Below are positions 41,742 through 50,354 of a DNA stretch of 64,000 nucleotides, piece after piece (position 1 is the stretch's first letter; every line of letters begins with the position of its first letter). Under the pieces are notes generated by a model that saw only the letters and a list, made by a program, of their open reading frames with translations, was not told where the DNA came from and searched no databases. The stretch is from Cellulomonas endophytica (lineage in GTDB: Bacteria; Actinomycetota; Actinomycetes; Actinomycetales; Cellulomonadaceae), in assembly GCF_004123805.1 (NCBI RefSeq), contig NZ_RWJX01000016.1, forward strand, positions 1 through 64,000, given 5' to 3'. Made by a program: the position numbers and the translations under genes.

Positions 41742-43139
41742 GTGACCGACCTCTTCGACGTCCTCGTCATCGGTGCGGGTCCGGCAGGCACGACGGCGGC
41801 GCTGCGGGCCGCGGAGCTCGGCGCCCGCGTCGGCGTCGTCGAGGCGGGCCCGACCGGCGGCACCTGCGTGAACACCGGGTGCGTGCCCACGCGCGTGCTG
41901 GCCAAGACCGCGCGCCTCATGCGCGAGGTGCGCACGGCCGACGCCTACGGCATCTCCGTGACGGAGCAGCAGATCGACTGGCCGCGCACGGTCGCGCGCG
42001 TGCGCTCCACCGTGGAGCGGGTGCGCGGCGCGAAGGGCGACCTCGGGCGCTTCACCGCGGCGGGGGTGGAGGTCCTGCACGGGCGTGCGCGCTTCGCCTC
42101 GCCGCACGAGCTCGTCGTGACGGCGGACGACGGCGGGACGCGGCGGGTGCGCGCCACGAAGATCATCCTCTGCGTGGGCGGGCACTCGCGGCGGCTGCCC
42201 GTCCCCGGCGCGGGCCTGGCGACGACGCCGGAGGAGGTCCTCGACCTGCCCGCGCTGCCGCGGCGGGTCGCCGTCGTCGGCGCGGGCAACACCGGAGCCC
42301 AGCTCGTGACGATCTTCAACGCGTTCGGCAGCGAGGTGACGCTGCTCGAGGTCGCGCCGCGCATCCTCGCGCAGACCGACGCGGACGTGTCCGCGCACGT
42401 GGAACAGGCGTTCCGGGAGCAGGGCGTGCGGGTGGAGACGGGCGTCCGCACCGTCGTCGGCCTCCGTCGCGCCGACGACGGCATCCACCTCGCGTGGCGG
42501 CGCGACGGCGAGGACGAGGAGGTCGTGGCCGACGCCGTGATCATGTCCACGGGGTGGCCCGCCAACATCGAGGGCCTCGGCCTGGACGCGGCGGGGATCG
42601 AGACCGGCGTCGGCCGCATCCCCGTCGACGAGTACCTCGCCACGAACGTCGGGCACGTCTTCGTGGCCGGCGACGCCAACGGCACGGCGATGCTCGTCCA
42701 GGCGGCGCACGCCGAGGCGGAGGCGGCGGCCCGCAACGCGGTGCTGGGCACGACCGCCCGCGCGCCCCACCACCTGCTGCCCGCGGGCGGCTTCACGGAC
42801 CCGGACTACGCGGACGTCGGCCTGACCGAGGACGGGGCGCGCGAGCGCGACGAGCGCTGCGTCGTCGCGCTCGTGGAGCTCTCCGAGCTCGAGCGGCCCG
42901 TCATCGACGACCGCCCCCGCGGCTTCCTCAAGCTCGTCGCCGACCGGCGCCGCGAGTACCTGCTCGGGGCCCACGCCGTCGGCGAGAACGCCGTCGAGGT
43001 CATCCAGTCGGTGACGACGGCCATGGCGGCGGGCGTCGACGTCTCGACCCTGGCGCGCGTGGAGTTCGCCTACCCGACCTACAGCGCGGCGATCGGCGTG
43101 GCCGCGCGCCGCCTGCTCGAGGCCCCCGGCGCGCGCTGA
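41742..43139 (+). CDS. class I pyridine nucleotide-disulfide oxidoreductase-like flavoprotein lacking the His-Glu pair
   Basis: 465 residues. FAD motif VLVIGAGPAGTTAALRAAEL, redox disulfide Cys42/Cys47 (GGTCVNTGCVPT), NAD(P) motif VAVVGAGNTGAQLVTIFNAF and GHVFVAGDANGTAMLVQAA. At the C-terminal interface the usual HPTxxE reads FAYPTYSAAI, so the catalytic His and Glu of lipoamide, glutathione and mercuric reductases are missing. It is therefore probably not one of those enzymes despite the general similarity. A CAGAGT hexamer ends 7 nt before GTG 41742. It converges on the xylanase across a perfect hairpin. Confidence 0.88.
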   Translation: MTDLFDVLVIGAGPAGTTAALRAAELGARVGVVEAGPTGGTCVNTGCVPTRVLAKTARLMREVRTADAYGISVTEQQIDWPRTVARVRSTVERVRGAKGDLGRFTAAGVEVLHGRARFASPHELVVTADDGGTRRVRATKIILCVGGHSRRLPVPGAGLATTPEEVLDLPALPRRVAVVGAGNTGAQLVTIFNAFGSEVTLLEVAPRILAQTDADVSAHVEQAFREQGVRVETGVRTVVGLRRADDGIHLAWRRDGEDEEVVADAVIMSTGWPANIEGLGLDAAGIETGVGRIPVDEYLATNVGHVFVAGDANGTAMLVQAAHAEAEAAARNAVLGTTARAPHHLLPAGGFTDPDYADVGLTEDGARERDERCVVALVELSELERPVIDDRPRGFLKLVADRRREYLLGAHAVGENAVEVIQSVTTAMAAGVDVSTLARVEFAYPTYSAAIGVAARRLLEAPGAR

Positions 43140-43189
43140 GCCGCCTCCGCGCGACGCTGCCCGGCGCCGACCCCCGGTCTCCGGACGCG

Positions 43190-43225
43190 CCAGGGCGCGG
43201 CGTCCGGGTGGACGCCGCGCCCTGG
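43190..43225. terminator. perfect 16-bp bidirectional hairpin
   Basis: Arms 43190-43205 and 43210-43225 pair perfectly around GGGT. It lies between the converging flavoprotein (+) and xylanase (-) genes, 25 bp from the xylanase stop. Confidence 0.65.
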
Positions 43226-43250
43226 GTCCTGCCGGTGGTGCGCCGGACCG

Positions 43251-46200
43251 TCAGGAGCGGTCCTTGCCCCCCTTCGCCGGGAGGACCTGCAGCGCGTCGG
43301 ACGCGGTGAGGTCGCCCGAGACCGCGACGAGCGCGTACTTCCCCGTCGCCGTGGCCTCCGGCACGGTGACCACCGCCGTCCCGGAGCCGTCGGCCCCGAC
43401 GGTGACGGTGCCGAGGGCGACGTCCGGGTTCTTGCCCGGCGCGGACGCCTCGAGGGTCAGCGCCACGGTGCCGCCGGGGCGGTACCCCGCCAGCGTCACC
43501 TCGACGCGGTCGCCCGCGCGGACCTTGCCGGTGTAGACGGACACGGACGGGTCGTACGTCGGCTCCTCGGCCGGACCGACGAGCTCGGCCACGCCCCAGC
43601 GCGCCGTGCTCTGGTAGCCCAGGCCGGTCGGGTCCGCCCACGCGGTGACGCCGGTGCGCGCACCGGCCGTCGCGTCGTTCACCTGGACGTCCAGGCCGTG
43701 GAACGTGCCGAGCCCGCCCTGGTCGACGAGCCCGATGGACGCCTCGACGACGTAGCCGCCGTCGACGACCCGGGCCGCGCTCTCCAGCCGCGCCTCCTGG
43801 AAGGCCTCGTCGCCCGTGCCGAACGAGACCGCGTTCTCGAAGGAGATGCGGACCTGCGTGTCGTCGTACCGGTAGGGGCCGTTCTTGACGTTGCCCGCGT
43901 CGAGGAAGATCTCGACGGAGTCCTGGATCCACGGGTCGGAGCCCGTGGCGTCCAGGGTCGGGTCGGCGACCTCGGCGAGCACGTGCAGCGTGTCGCCGGA
44001 CCAGAGCGTGCGGACCGTGGCCCGCGCGCCGTCCCCGGCGCCGGACACCGTCTTCTCCGTCCGCAACGCCGTCGCCCCGGCCCACGCGGCGTCGACGACC
44101 CCGTCGACCGTCGGCGCCTGCGCGGCCTGCACCACGGACGTGACGGACGGCGGCTCGACGAGCGTCAGCGTGCCCGTGCTGCCCTCGCCGGCCCAGCCCG
44201 TGGTGGTGGTCCCGTCCGTGACGCGCACGTCGAAGGGCACGAGGTCGCCCTCCGCCGCCGCGCCGAGGGGCAGGTGCGCCACCACGGCCCAGCCGCCCTC
44301 GACGGGTGCCGCCACCGCGGAGCCGGTGCCCGCGAGCACCGAGCCGTCGCGGCCGACGGTGGTCGTCGCGTCGCCCACGGTGAACGTCACCGCGTCGTCC
44401 GCCCCGACGGTGCCGTCCTCGACCCGGACGTACGCCGTCAGGTGGTCCGGGCTCCAGCGGACGGCGAAGCCCGTCGCGCCCGCGACCTCCTCCAGCGGCA
44501 GCTGCGCCCACGCCGGCGCCGTGGTGGCGCCGCCGTCGAGCGGCACGTCGCCGGCGAACGCGAGCGCCGTGCGCAGCGGCGTGGGCAGGTCCTCGTCGAC
44601 GGCCCCCGTGAAGGCCGCCTTCGCGGCCAGCGTGTCGTCGAACAGCAGCGGGGCGCCGTTGGCGCTGCGCCAGCTGCGGCCGTCCGTCAGGCCCCAGAGG
44701 GTCACGGAGTACAGGTCGTCGGCGTGCTCGCGGAAGACCCGGAACGCGTCGCGGTAGTAGTACCCCTGCTCGACGAGGAGGGCCGGCGTGACGGGCGTGC
44801 CCGTCGTGACGTCGAGCTCGCTGACGACCTGCGTGACGGGCAGGTCCTCGAACGCGACGATCGCGTCCTCGAGCGCCTGCACCGGCATGGCCAGGCTCGC
44901 GTGGAACTGGTGGCCCACCGCGTCGACGGGTGCGCCGCGTGCCAGCAGACGCTCGACGAGGTCGTGGAGGCGGACCTGCTTGCCCGTCTGCTCCGTGTTG
45001 TAGTCGTTGATCGTCAGCGTGACGGGCCGGTCGGTGCCGGGCGCGGCGTAGGTGCCGTTGAAGGCCTCGTCGGCGTACGCGAAGGCGAGGTCGATGAACT
45101 CCTCGCCCAGGACGCGGTACCACTCGGAGCGCCGCAGGCCGTCGGCCTCCTCGCGCCCGTCGGAGACGGCCTCGTTGACGACGTCGAACGCCACGACGGG
45201 GTTCGTCGCCGACCCGAAGAGGCCGTAGCCGCCGCCGGTGCTCAGCGCCTCGGCGACCGCGAACACGTGCGTGCGCATCCGCTCGCGCAGGAGCGCCCGG
45301 TCCGCCTCGCTCGTGGTGAGCGGGGTGCCGTCCTCGTGCTGGAAGAACCACTCCGGCGTCTGGCTGTGCCACACGAGCGTGTGGCCGTAGACCCGGACAC
45401 CCTCCCTCTGCGCGAACGCCATGAGGGCCTGCGCCTCGGGGTGGATGCCGAAGCGGCGGTCCGCGTCGTACCAGGCCTCGGGCTTCATGTGGTTCTCGGG
45501 CGTGATCTGGTCGAAGTGCCGCAGCAGCAGCTGCGACGCCGAGCCGCTCGTCTCGCGCGAGTCGATGGCGACGCCGACGGGGAAGTCGACCGTGCCCCTC
45601 AGCGGCGTGCGGTCCTCGACGACGGGCGCGCCCTGGGGCGCGACGACGACGTCATCGACGAGGAACGGCTCCGTGCCGCCGTCGCTGTACGACGTCTCCA
45701 GGTAGAGGAACGCGCTCTCGACGCCGTCGGGCACGGTGTACGTGGCCGTGAGCTCCGTCCAGCCGGTGGACACGACGCCGGGCAGCTGCGCGACGGTGTC
45801 GTAGGAGGTCGTGCCGCCGGCCGTGCGCGCCAGGCTGAGCCAGACGTCGTCGGTGGCCGCGCCGGCCGCCATCTTCACCCAGGCGCTGATCGTGTAGGTG
45901 CCGCCGGGCTGCACGAGGCCGGTGAGGTCGTGGCCGATGCCGTCGCCCTGGCCGGTGCGCCCCGACACGAGCGCCGCCTGCGCACCGCCGTGCGCCTCCG
46001 CGGTCGTCACCGCGACGACCGGGTCGCCGTCCGCGTCGCCGCGGGGCACCCAGCCGTCGAGGCCGTCCTCGAAGTCGGAGGTCAGCACGGGGCCCGACGC
46101 CGTGACGCCGCCCGCGGGCAGCGTGAAGGTCCAGCCCGCGGCGAGGCGCTCGCCGACGACGGTCTCCACCGCCGCGACGGTGCCGCTGCGGTCGCCGCCG

Positions 46201-47324
46201 CCGTCGTGCACGAGGACGACCTCGCCGGGCTTCACCGCCGCCCGGAGGTTGGCCGTGAGCACGGCCTCGTCCTGCGTCTCCCAGTCGTCGATGACGTTGA
46301 CCACGCCGAGCGGCTGCATGCCGAGCGCGACCGCGACCCCCGGGGTCCTCCCCCAGCTGCCGTTGGGTGCCCGGAAGTAGGGGACGGGGTACGCGGGGTC
46401 GCCGAGAGCCTCGCGGATGATCGCCAGGTTCTCCTCGAGGTCGGCCTCGACCGCCGCCTCCGTCCAGGAGCCCATGTCCGCGTAGCCCGTCGTGTGGTTG
46501 CAGAGGGTGTGGCCCTCGGCGACGATCCGGCGCAGCAGCTCCGCACCGCCCTCGGCCCGGATGTTCTGGCCGATGACGCAGAAGGTGGCGGGCACGTCGT
46601 TCGCCGCCAGGAAGTCCAGCAGGCGGTCGGTCTCGCCGGGGTTGGGGCCGTCGTCGACCGTCAGCGCCGCGACGTCACCCGTGCCGCGGGCGGCGGTGAC
46701 GGGGGTCGCCACGGGCGCGGTCGCGCCGCCGGGGACGAAGAGCGGGTCGGGGGTGGGGGTCCACGGGCCCGTGGTCGTCGCGCCCGTGATCAGCAGGTCG
46801 TCGACGAGGTAGGAGTAGGCCCCGGGCCCCGTCGGCAGGTCGCCGGTGCCGAGGTAGACGCGCGCGGTGGCGGGGTCGGCGTCGGCCGGGACCGTGTACG
46901 TGCCGGTGACGGTCGTCCACGCGTCGGCCGTCATGGAGGTGTTCCCGACCCAGGTGTAGCTCGGCTCGGCGACGAACCGGACGCCCGCGCTGCCGGCGGT
47001 GCCGTCGGCGAGCCGGACGTCCATCGAGAACGTGTACTGCTCGCCGGGGGTGAGCAGGCCCGCGGGGGACTTGATGCCGTCGTAGTCGGCGGTGCGGCCC
47101 CCGACGAGCAGGGCGGGGTCGCCGTCGACGTCGACGACGGACAGCGTCGCGCCGCCGTTCGGGGTCCAGGGGGCCCAGGTGCCGTCGGAGAAGTCCGTGC
47201 TCAGCACGGGGGCCGGGTCGGCCGCGGCGGCGGGCAGCCCCGCGGCGGGGACGGCGCCGGCCGCCAGGGCGAGGGCGACGGCGCCCGCCCCCAGGGTCCG
47301 GCGAGGTGGTCGTGACCGGGTCAT
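43251..47324 (-). CDS. secreted multidomain xylanase: CBM, CE4 deacetylase, CBM, GH10, CBM9-like x2
   Basis: 1357 residues. Signal peptide about 1-35; CBM4/22-like domain about 40-178; CE4 NodB domain about 215-400 (TVDDGPNPGE, RAPNGSWGR, VLVHDGGG); second CBM22-like domain about 412-562; GH10 barrel about 570-915 with acid/base Glu718 (DVVNEAVSDG) and nucleophile Glu836 (VVSELDVTTG); two CBM9-like domains about 920-1055 and 1065-1250; C-terminal Ig-like domain to 1340. It should cut xylan and deacetylate it outside the cell. The CE4 metal motif reads NHTTGY, Tyr281 replacing the usual second His. No sortase signal or SLH domain is seen. AAGGGAG is 8 nt before ATG 47324. The gene is single with its own operator. 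Confidence 0.94.
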   Translation of the reverse strand: MTRSRPPRRTLGAGAVALALAAGAVPAAGLPAAAADPAPVLSTDFSDGTWAPWTPNGGATLSVVDVDGDPALLVGGRTADYDGIKSPAGLLTPGEQYTFSMDVRLADGTAGSAGVRFVAEPSYTWVGNTSMTADAWTTVTGTYTVPADADPATARVYLGTGDLPTGPGAYSYLVDDLLITGATTTGPWTPTPDPLFVPGGATAPVATPVTAARGTGDVAALTVDDGPNPGETDRLLDFLAANDVPATFCVIGQNIRAEGGAELLRRIVAEGHTLCNHTTGYADMGSWTEAAVEADLEENLAIIREALGDPAYPVPYFRAPNGSWGRTPGVAVALGMQPLGVVNVIDDWETQDEAVLTANLRAAVKPGEVVLVHDGGGDRSGTVAAVETVVGERLAAGWTFTLPAGGVTASGPVLTSDFEDGLDGWVPRGDADGDPVVAVTTAEAHGGAQAALVSGRTGQGDGIGHDLTGLVQPGGTYTISAWVKMAAGAATDDVWLSLARTAGGTTSYDTVAQLPGVVSTGWTELTATYTVPDGVESAFLYLETSYSDGGTEPFLVDDVVVAPQGAPVVEDRTPLRGTVDFPVGVAIDSRETSGSASQLLLRHFDQITPENHMKPEAWYDADRRFGIHPEAQALMAFAQREGVRVYGHTLVWHSQTPEWFFQHEDGTPLTTSEADRALLRERMRTHVFAVAEALSTGGGYGLFGSATNPVVAFDVVNEAVSDGREEADGLRRSEWYRVLGEEFIDLAFAYADEAFNGTYAAPGTDRPVTLTINDYNTEQTGKQVRLHDLVERLLARGAPVDAVGHQFHASLAMPVQALEDAIVAFEDLPVTQVVSELDVTTGTPVTPALLVEQGYYYRDAFRVFREHADDLYSVTLWGLTDGRSWRSANGAPLLFDDTLAAKAAFTGAVDEDLPTPLRTALAFAGDVPLDGGATTAPAWAQLPLEEVAGATGFAVRWSPDHLTAYVRVEDGTVGADDAVTFTVGDATTTVGRDGSVLAGTGSAVAAPVEGGWAVVAHLPLGAAAEGDLVPFDVRVTDGTTTTGWAGEGSTGTLTLVEPPSVTSVVQAAQAPTVDGVVDAAWAGATALRTEKTVSGAGDGARATVRTLWSGDTLHVLAEVADPTLDATGSDPWIQDSVEIFLDAGNVKNGPYRYDDTQVRISFENAVSFGTGDEAFQEARLESAARVVDGGYVVEASIGLVDQGGLGTFHGLDVQVNDATAGARTGVTAWADPTGLGYQSTARWGVAELVGPAEEPTYDPSVSVYTGKVRAGDRVEVTLAGYRPGGTVALTLEASAPGKNPDVALGTVTVGADGSGTAVVTVPEATATGKYALVAVSGDLTASDALQVLPAKGGKDRS

Positions 47325-47400
47325 CGATGCGCTCCCTTGCGATCGTGGCTCCGCGCGCCGGGCCACGTCGCCCGTTTCCTCCACGCGGTGGACGAACCGA

Positions 47401-47429
47401 AGTGAAAACGATGTCGAAACCGTTGTCCA
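47401..47429 (-). promoter_or_regulatory. xylanase promoter
   Basis: On the - strand, -35 TGGACA (47429-47424), 17-nt spacer, -10-like TTCACT (47406-47401). The operator-like sequence fills the spacer. Confidence 0.45.
47406..47426. promoter_or_regulatory. operator-like sequence at the xylanase promoter
   Basis: AAACGATGTCGAAACCG (47406-47422) continues to 47426. It shares the pattern AAACGATNTCGANANCG with the site at 29657-29677 read on its - strand. Its position inside the promoter spacer fits a repressor. This supports a common xylan-responsive regulator, whose gene is not in the window. Confidence 0.55.
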
Positions 47430-47443
47430 GCGGACGGGGACGC

Positions 47444-47476
47444 GGCAACCGCTCTCCTGAGAGGAGAGCGGTTGCC
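47444..47476. terminator. perfect 15-bp hairpin downstream of the helicase gene
   Basis: Arms 47444-47458 and 47462-47476 with a GAG loop. It lies between the 3' end of the helicase gene (stop at 47561) and the xylanase promoter, both on the - strand, and so should stop helicase transcripts from reading into the xylanase gene. Confidence 0.65.
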
Positions 47477-47560
47477 GTCACGCCGGACCCGTCACCTGCG
47501 GTGCACCGACCGTCGTCGGGTCCCGCCGTCCGCCCGTCCGGGACGCGGGGTCCTCCGCCG

Positions 47561-50194
47561 TCAGAGCGGGCCGACCGCCGTCACGCGCAGACGCACCTCG
47601 CCGGCCTCGTCCGTGGCGGCCAGGTCGACGACGGCGTCGATCCGCCAGTCGTGGTCGCCCGCGGGGTCGTCGAGGGTCTGCCGGACGCGCCAGCGCACCT
47701 CGGCGCCGCCGGGGCCGTGCTCGGGCGTGACGGTGAACAGGGCCGGCCCGCGGGCCGCGGCGCCGACGAGCACCTCGTCGTGGTCGTCCCAGAACGGGTC
47801 GAGCGCGCCGTGCCAGCGGTCGGCGTCCCAGGGCGCGCCGTCCTCGTCGAGGTCGCCGAGCGCGGCGAGCGCGCCCCACCGCTCGCGGGCGGCGAGCTCC
47901 ACCCGGCGGAACATCGCGCCGCGCACGAGCGCCCGCAGCACCCGGGGGGTGGCGGACAGCGGCTCGGGCCGGTCCTCGTCCGTCCCGCCGGGGGCGTCGG
48001 CCCCGGGCTCGTCGAGGGGGTTCGCCAGGCGCTCCCACTCGTCGAGGAGGCTGGAGTCCGTGCGCCGGACGAGGTCGCGCAGCCACTCGAGCAGCTCCGC
48101 CAGGTCCTCCGTCCGGCGCTCCGCGGGGACGGTCTGGCGCAGCGCCCGGACGGCGTCCGCGAGGTACCGCAGCAGGACGCCCTCCGTGCGGTCGAGGGCG
48201 TACGCCGACACGTACTCGGGGAAGGTCATGGCCTTCTCGTGCATCTCGCGCACCACGGACTTCGGCGACAGGACGAGGTCGGCGACCCAGGGGTTCGTCG
48301 TGCGGTAGGTCGCGAAGGCGGCCTCGAGGGGCTCCGCCAGGGGCTTGGGGTACGAGACGTCCTCGAGCAGCGCCATGCGCTCCTCGTACTCGATGCCCTC
48401 GGCCTTCATGGCGGCGACGGCCTCGCCCCGCGCCCGGTTCTCCTGCGCCGCGAGCACCTGGCGGGGGTCGTCGAGCGTGGCCTCGATGACCGACACCACG
48501 TCGTGCGCGTAGCCCGGGTCCTCGGGGTCGAGCAGGTCCAGCGCCGCGTAGGCGAACGGCGACAGCGCCTGGTTGAGCGCGAACGTGGCCGGCACGTCCT
48601 GGGTGAGCCGGACGGTGCGGCGGCGGCCGCGCGGGGCGTCGGGGTCGTCGACCCAGACCCGCTCGACGACGCCGGCCGCCCGCAGGGACCGGTAGATCTC
48701 GACGGCCCGGCGCACGTGCCGGCCCCGCGCCGCCGGCGGCTCGTGGTTGTCGAGCAGCAGGTGCGTCATGGCGGCGACGGGGTCGCCCGGGCGCGAGAGC
48801 ACGTTGAGCACCATCGCGTGGCTGACGCGGAAGCTCGAGGCGAGCGGCTCGGGCGGGGCGTCGCGCAGGCGCTCGAACGTCTTGTCCGTCCAGTTCACGT
48901 GCCCGGCCGGCGCCTGCTTGCGGACGATCTTGCGGACCTTCTTCGGGTCGTCGCCCGCCTTCGCCAGCGCCCGCCGGTTCTCGATGACGTGCTCGGGCGC
49001 CATGACGACGACCTCGCCGAGCGTGTCGAACCCGGCACGGCCCGCGCGGCCGGCGATCTGGTGGAACTCCCGGGCGCTGAGGTGGCGCATCCGCTGGCCG
49101 TCGTACTTGACGAGGGAGGTGAGCACGACGGTGCGGATGGGCACGTTGATGCCGACGCCGAGGGTGTCCGTGCCGCACACCACCGGGAGCAGGCCGCGCT
49201 GCGTGAGGCGCTCGACGACCCGCCGGTAGCGCGGCAGCATCCCCGCGTGGTGCACGCCGACGCCGTGCCGCAGGAGGCGCGAGAGGGTCTTGCCGAACCC
49301 GGGGCCGAAGCGGAACGCGCCGAGCTCGTCGGCGATGCGGTCGCGCTGCTCCCGGGAGGCCAGCGGCGTCGAGAGCAGCGACTGCGCGCGCTCCACCGCG
49401 TCCTTCTGCGTGAAGTGCACGACGTAGGCGGGGGAGCGGTGCGTGGTGACGAGCTCGTCGAGGAGCTCGTGCAGGGGCTCGAGGCCGTAGGCGAAGGTGA
49501 GCGGGACGGGGCGCTCGGCGTCCGCGACGACCGCGACGTCGCGGCCCGTCCGGCGCTCGAGGTCCTCGACGAAGAACCGGACGTCCCCGAGCGTCGCGGA
49601 CAGGAGGACGTGCTGGGTGCGCGTGAGCTCCAGGAGCGGCACCTGCCACGCCCAGCCGCGCTGGGGGTCGGCGTAGAAGTGGAACTCGTCCATGACGACC
49701 TGGCCCACGTCGCTGCCGGCGCCCTCGCGCAGGGCGAGGTTGGCGAGGATCTCCGCCGTGCAGCACAGGATCGGGGCGTCCGCGTTCACCGCGCTGTCGC
49801 CCGTCATCATGCCGACGTGCTCCGCGCCGAAGGCGTGCACGAGGTCGAAGAACTTCTCGCTGACGAGCGCCTTGAGCGGTGCGGTGTAGACGGTCCGGCG
49901 GCCCTGCGCGAAGGCGGTGAAGTGGGCCGCGGCGGCGATGAGCGACTTGCCCGACCCCGTCGGGGTGCTCACGACCACGTGGGCCCCGGTGACGAGCTCG
50001 AGGAGCGCCTCCTCCTGGTGCGGGTACAGCGTCAGCCCGCGGTCCGCCGCCCAGCCGACGAAGGCCGCGTACAGCGCGTCGGGGTCGTGCGGGTCGGCCG
50101 GGACGCGCGTCGCCAGCGTGGGGACGGGCGGGCCGGCGGGTGTCGCGGCCCGCGCGGCGGCGGACGCGGCCGGGGCGGCCTCGGAGGTGGTCAC
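47561..50194 (-). CDS. superfamily II DEAD/DEAH-box helicase with DUF3516-type C-terminus
   Basis: 877 residues. Helicase motifs: Q-like LTLYPHQEEALLEL, Walker A STPTGSGKS, DEFH box (VVMDEFHF), SATL (motif III) and QIAGRAGRAGFDT (motif VI). The long C-terminal region, with TTNPWVADLVLSPKSVVREM and DALDPFWDDHDEV-like segments, matches the actinobacterial DUF3516 helicases related to the Ski2/Mtr4 RNA helicase group. A role in RNA metabolism is probable but unproven. GTG 50194 is preceded by GGGAGG at 9 nt; in-frame sequence further upstream is not protein-like. Confidence 0.92.
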   Translation of the reverse strand: MTTSEAAPAASAAARAATPAGPPVPTLATRVPADPHDPDALYAAFVGWAADRGLTLYPHQEEALLELVTGAHVVVSTPTGSGKSLIAAAAHFTAFAQGRRTVYTAPLKALVSEKFFDLVHAFGAEHVGMMTGDSAVNADAPILCCTAEILANLALREGAGSDVGQVVMDEFHFYADPQRGWAWQVPLLELTRTQHVLLSATLGDVRFFVEDLERRTGRDVAVVADAERPVPLTFAYGLEPLHELLDELVTTHRSPAYVVHFTQKDAVERAQSLLSTPLASREQRDRIADELGAFRFGPGFGKTLSRLLRHGVGVHHAGMLPRYRRVVERLTQRGLLPVVCGTDTLGVGINVPIRTVVLTSLVKYDGQRMRHLSAREFHQIAGRAGRAGFDTLGEVVVMAPEHVIENRRALAKAGDDPKKVRKIVRKQAPAGHVNWTDKTFERLRDAPPEPLASSFRVSHAMVLNVLSRPGDPVAAMTHLLLDNHEPPAARGRHVRRAVEIYRSLRAAGVVERVWVDDPDAPRGRRRTVRLTQDVPATFALNQALSPFAYAALDLLDPEDPGYAHDVVSVIEATLDDPRQVLAAQENRARGEAVAAMKAEGIEYEERMALLEDVSYPKPLAEPLEAAFATYRTTNPWVADLVLSPKSVVREMHEKAMTFPEYVSAYALDRTEGVLLRYLADAVRALRQTVPAERRTEDLAELLEWLRDLVRRTDSSLLDEWERLANPLDEPGADAPGGTDEDRPEPLSATPRVLRALVRGAMFRRVELAARERWGALAALGDLDEDGAPWDADRWHGALDPFWDDHDEVLVGAAARGPALFTVTPEHGPGGAEVRWRVRQTLDDPAGDHDWRIDAVVDLAATDEAGEVRLRVTAVGPL

Positions 50195-50354
50195 GGGGTC
50201 GATCCTCCCAGGCGTGGCGCGGTCGGCGGCCCCGCGGACCCTCCGGACGCGGGCGAGGACCCCGTGGCGCGCGGCGACGGCCCCCCCCGCCGGCCTGTGG
50301 CGGCCCTGAGGGCCGGGCACGCGCGCCCGGTGGCCGTCCCGGGCGTGCCGGAGG

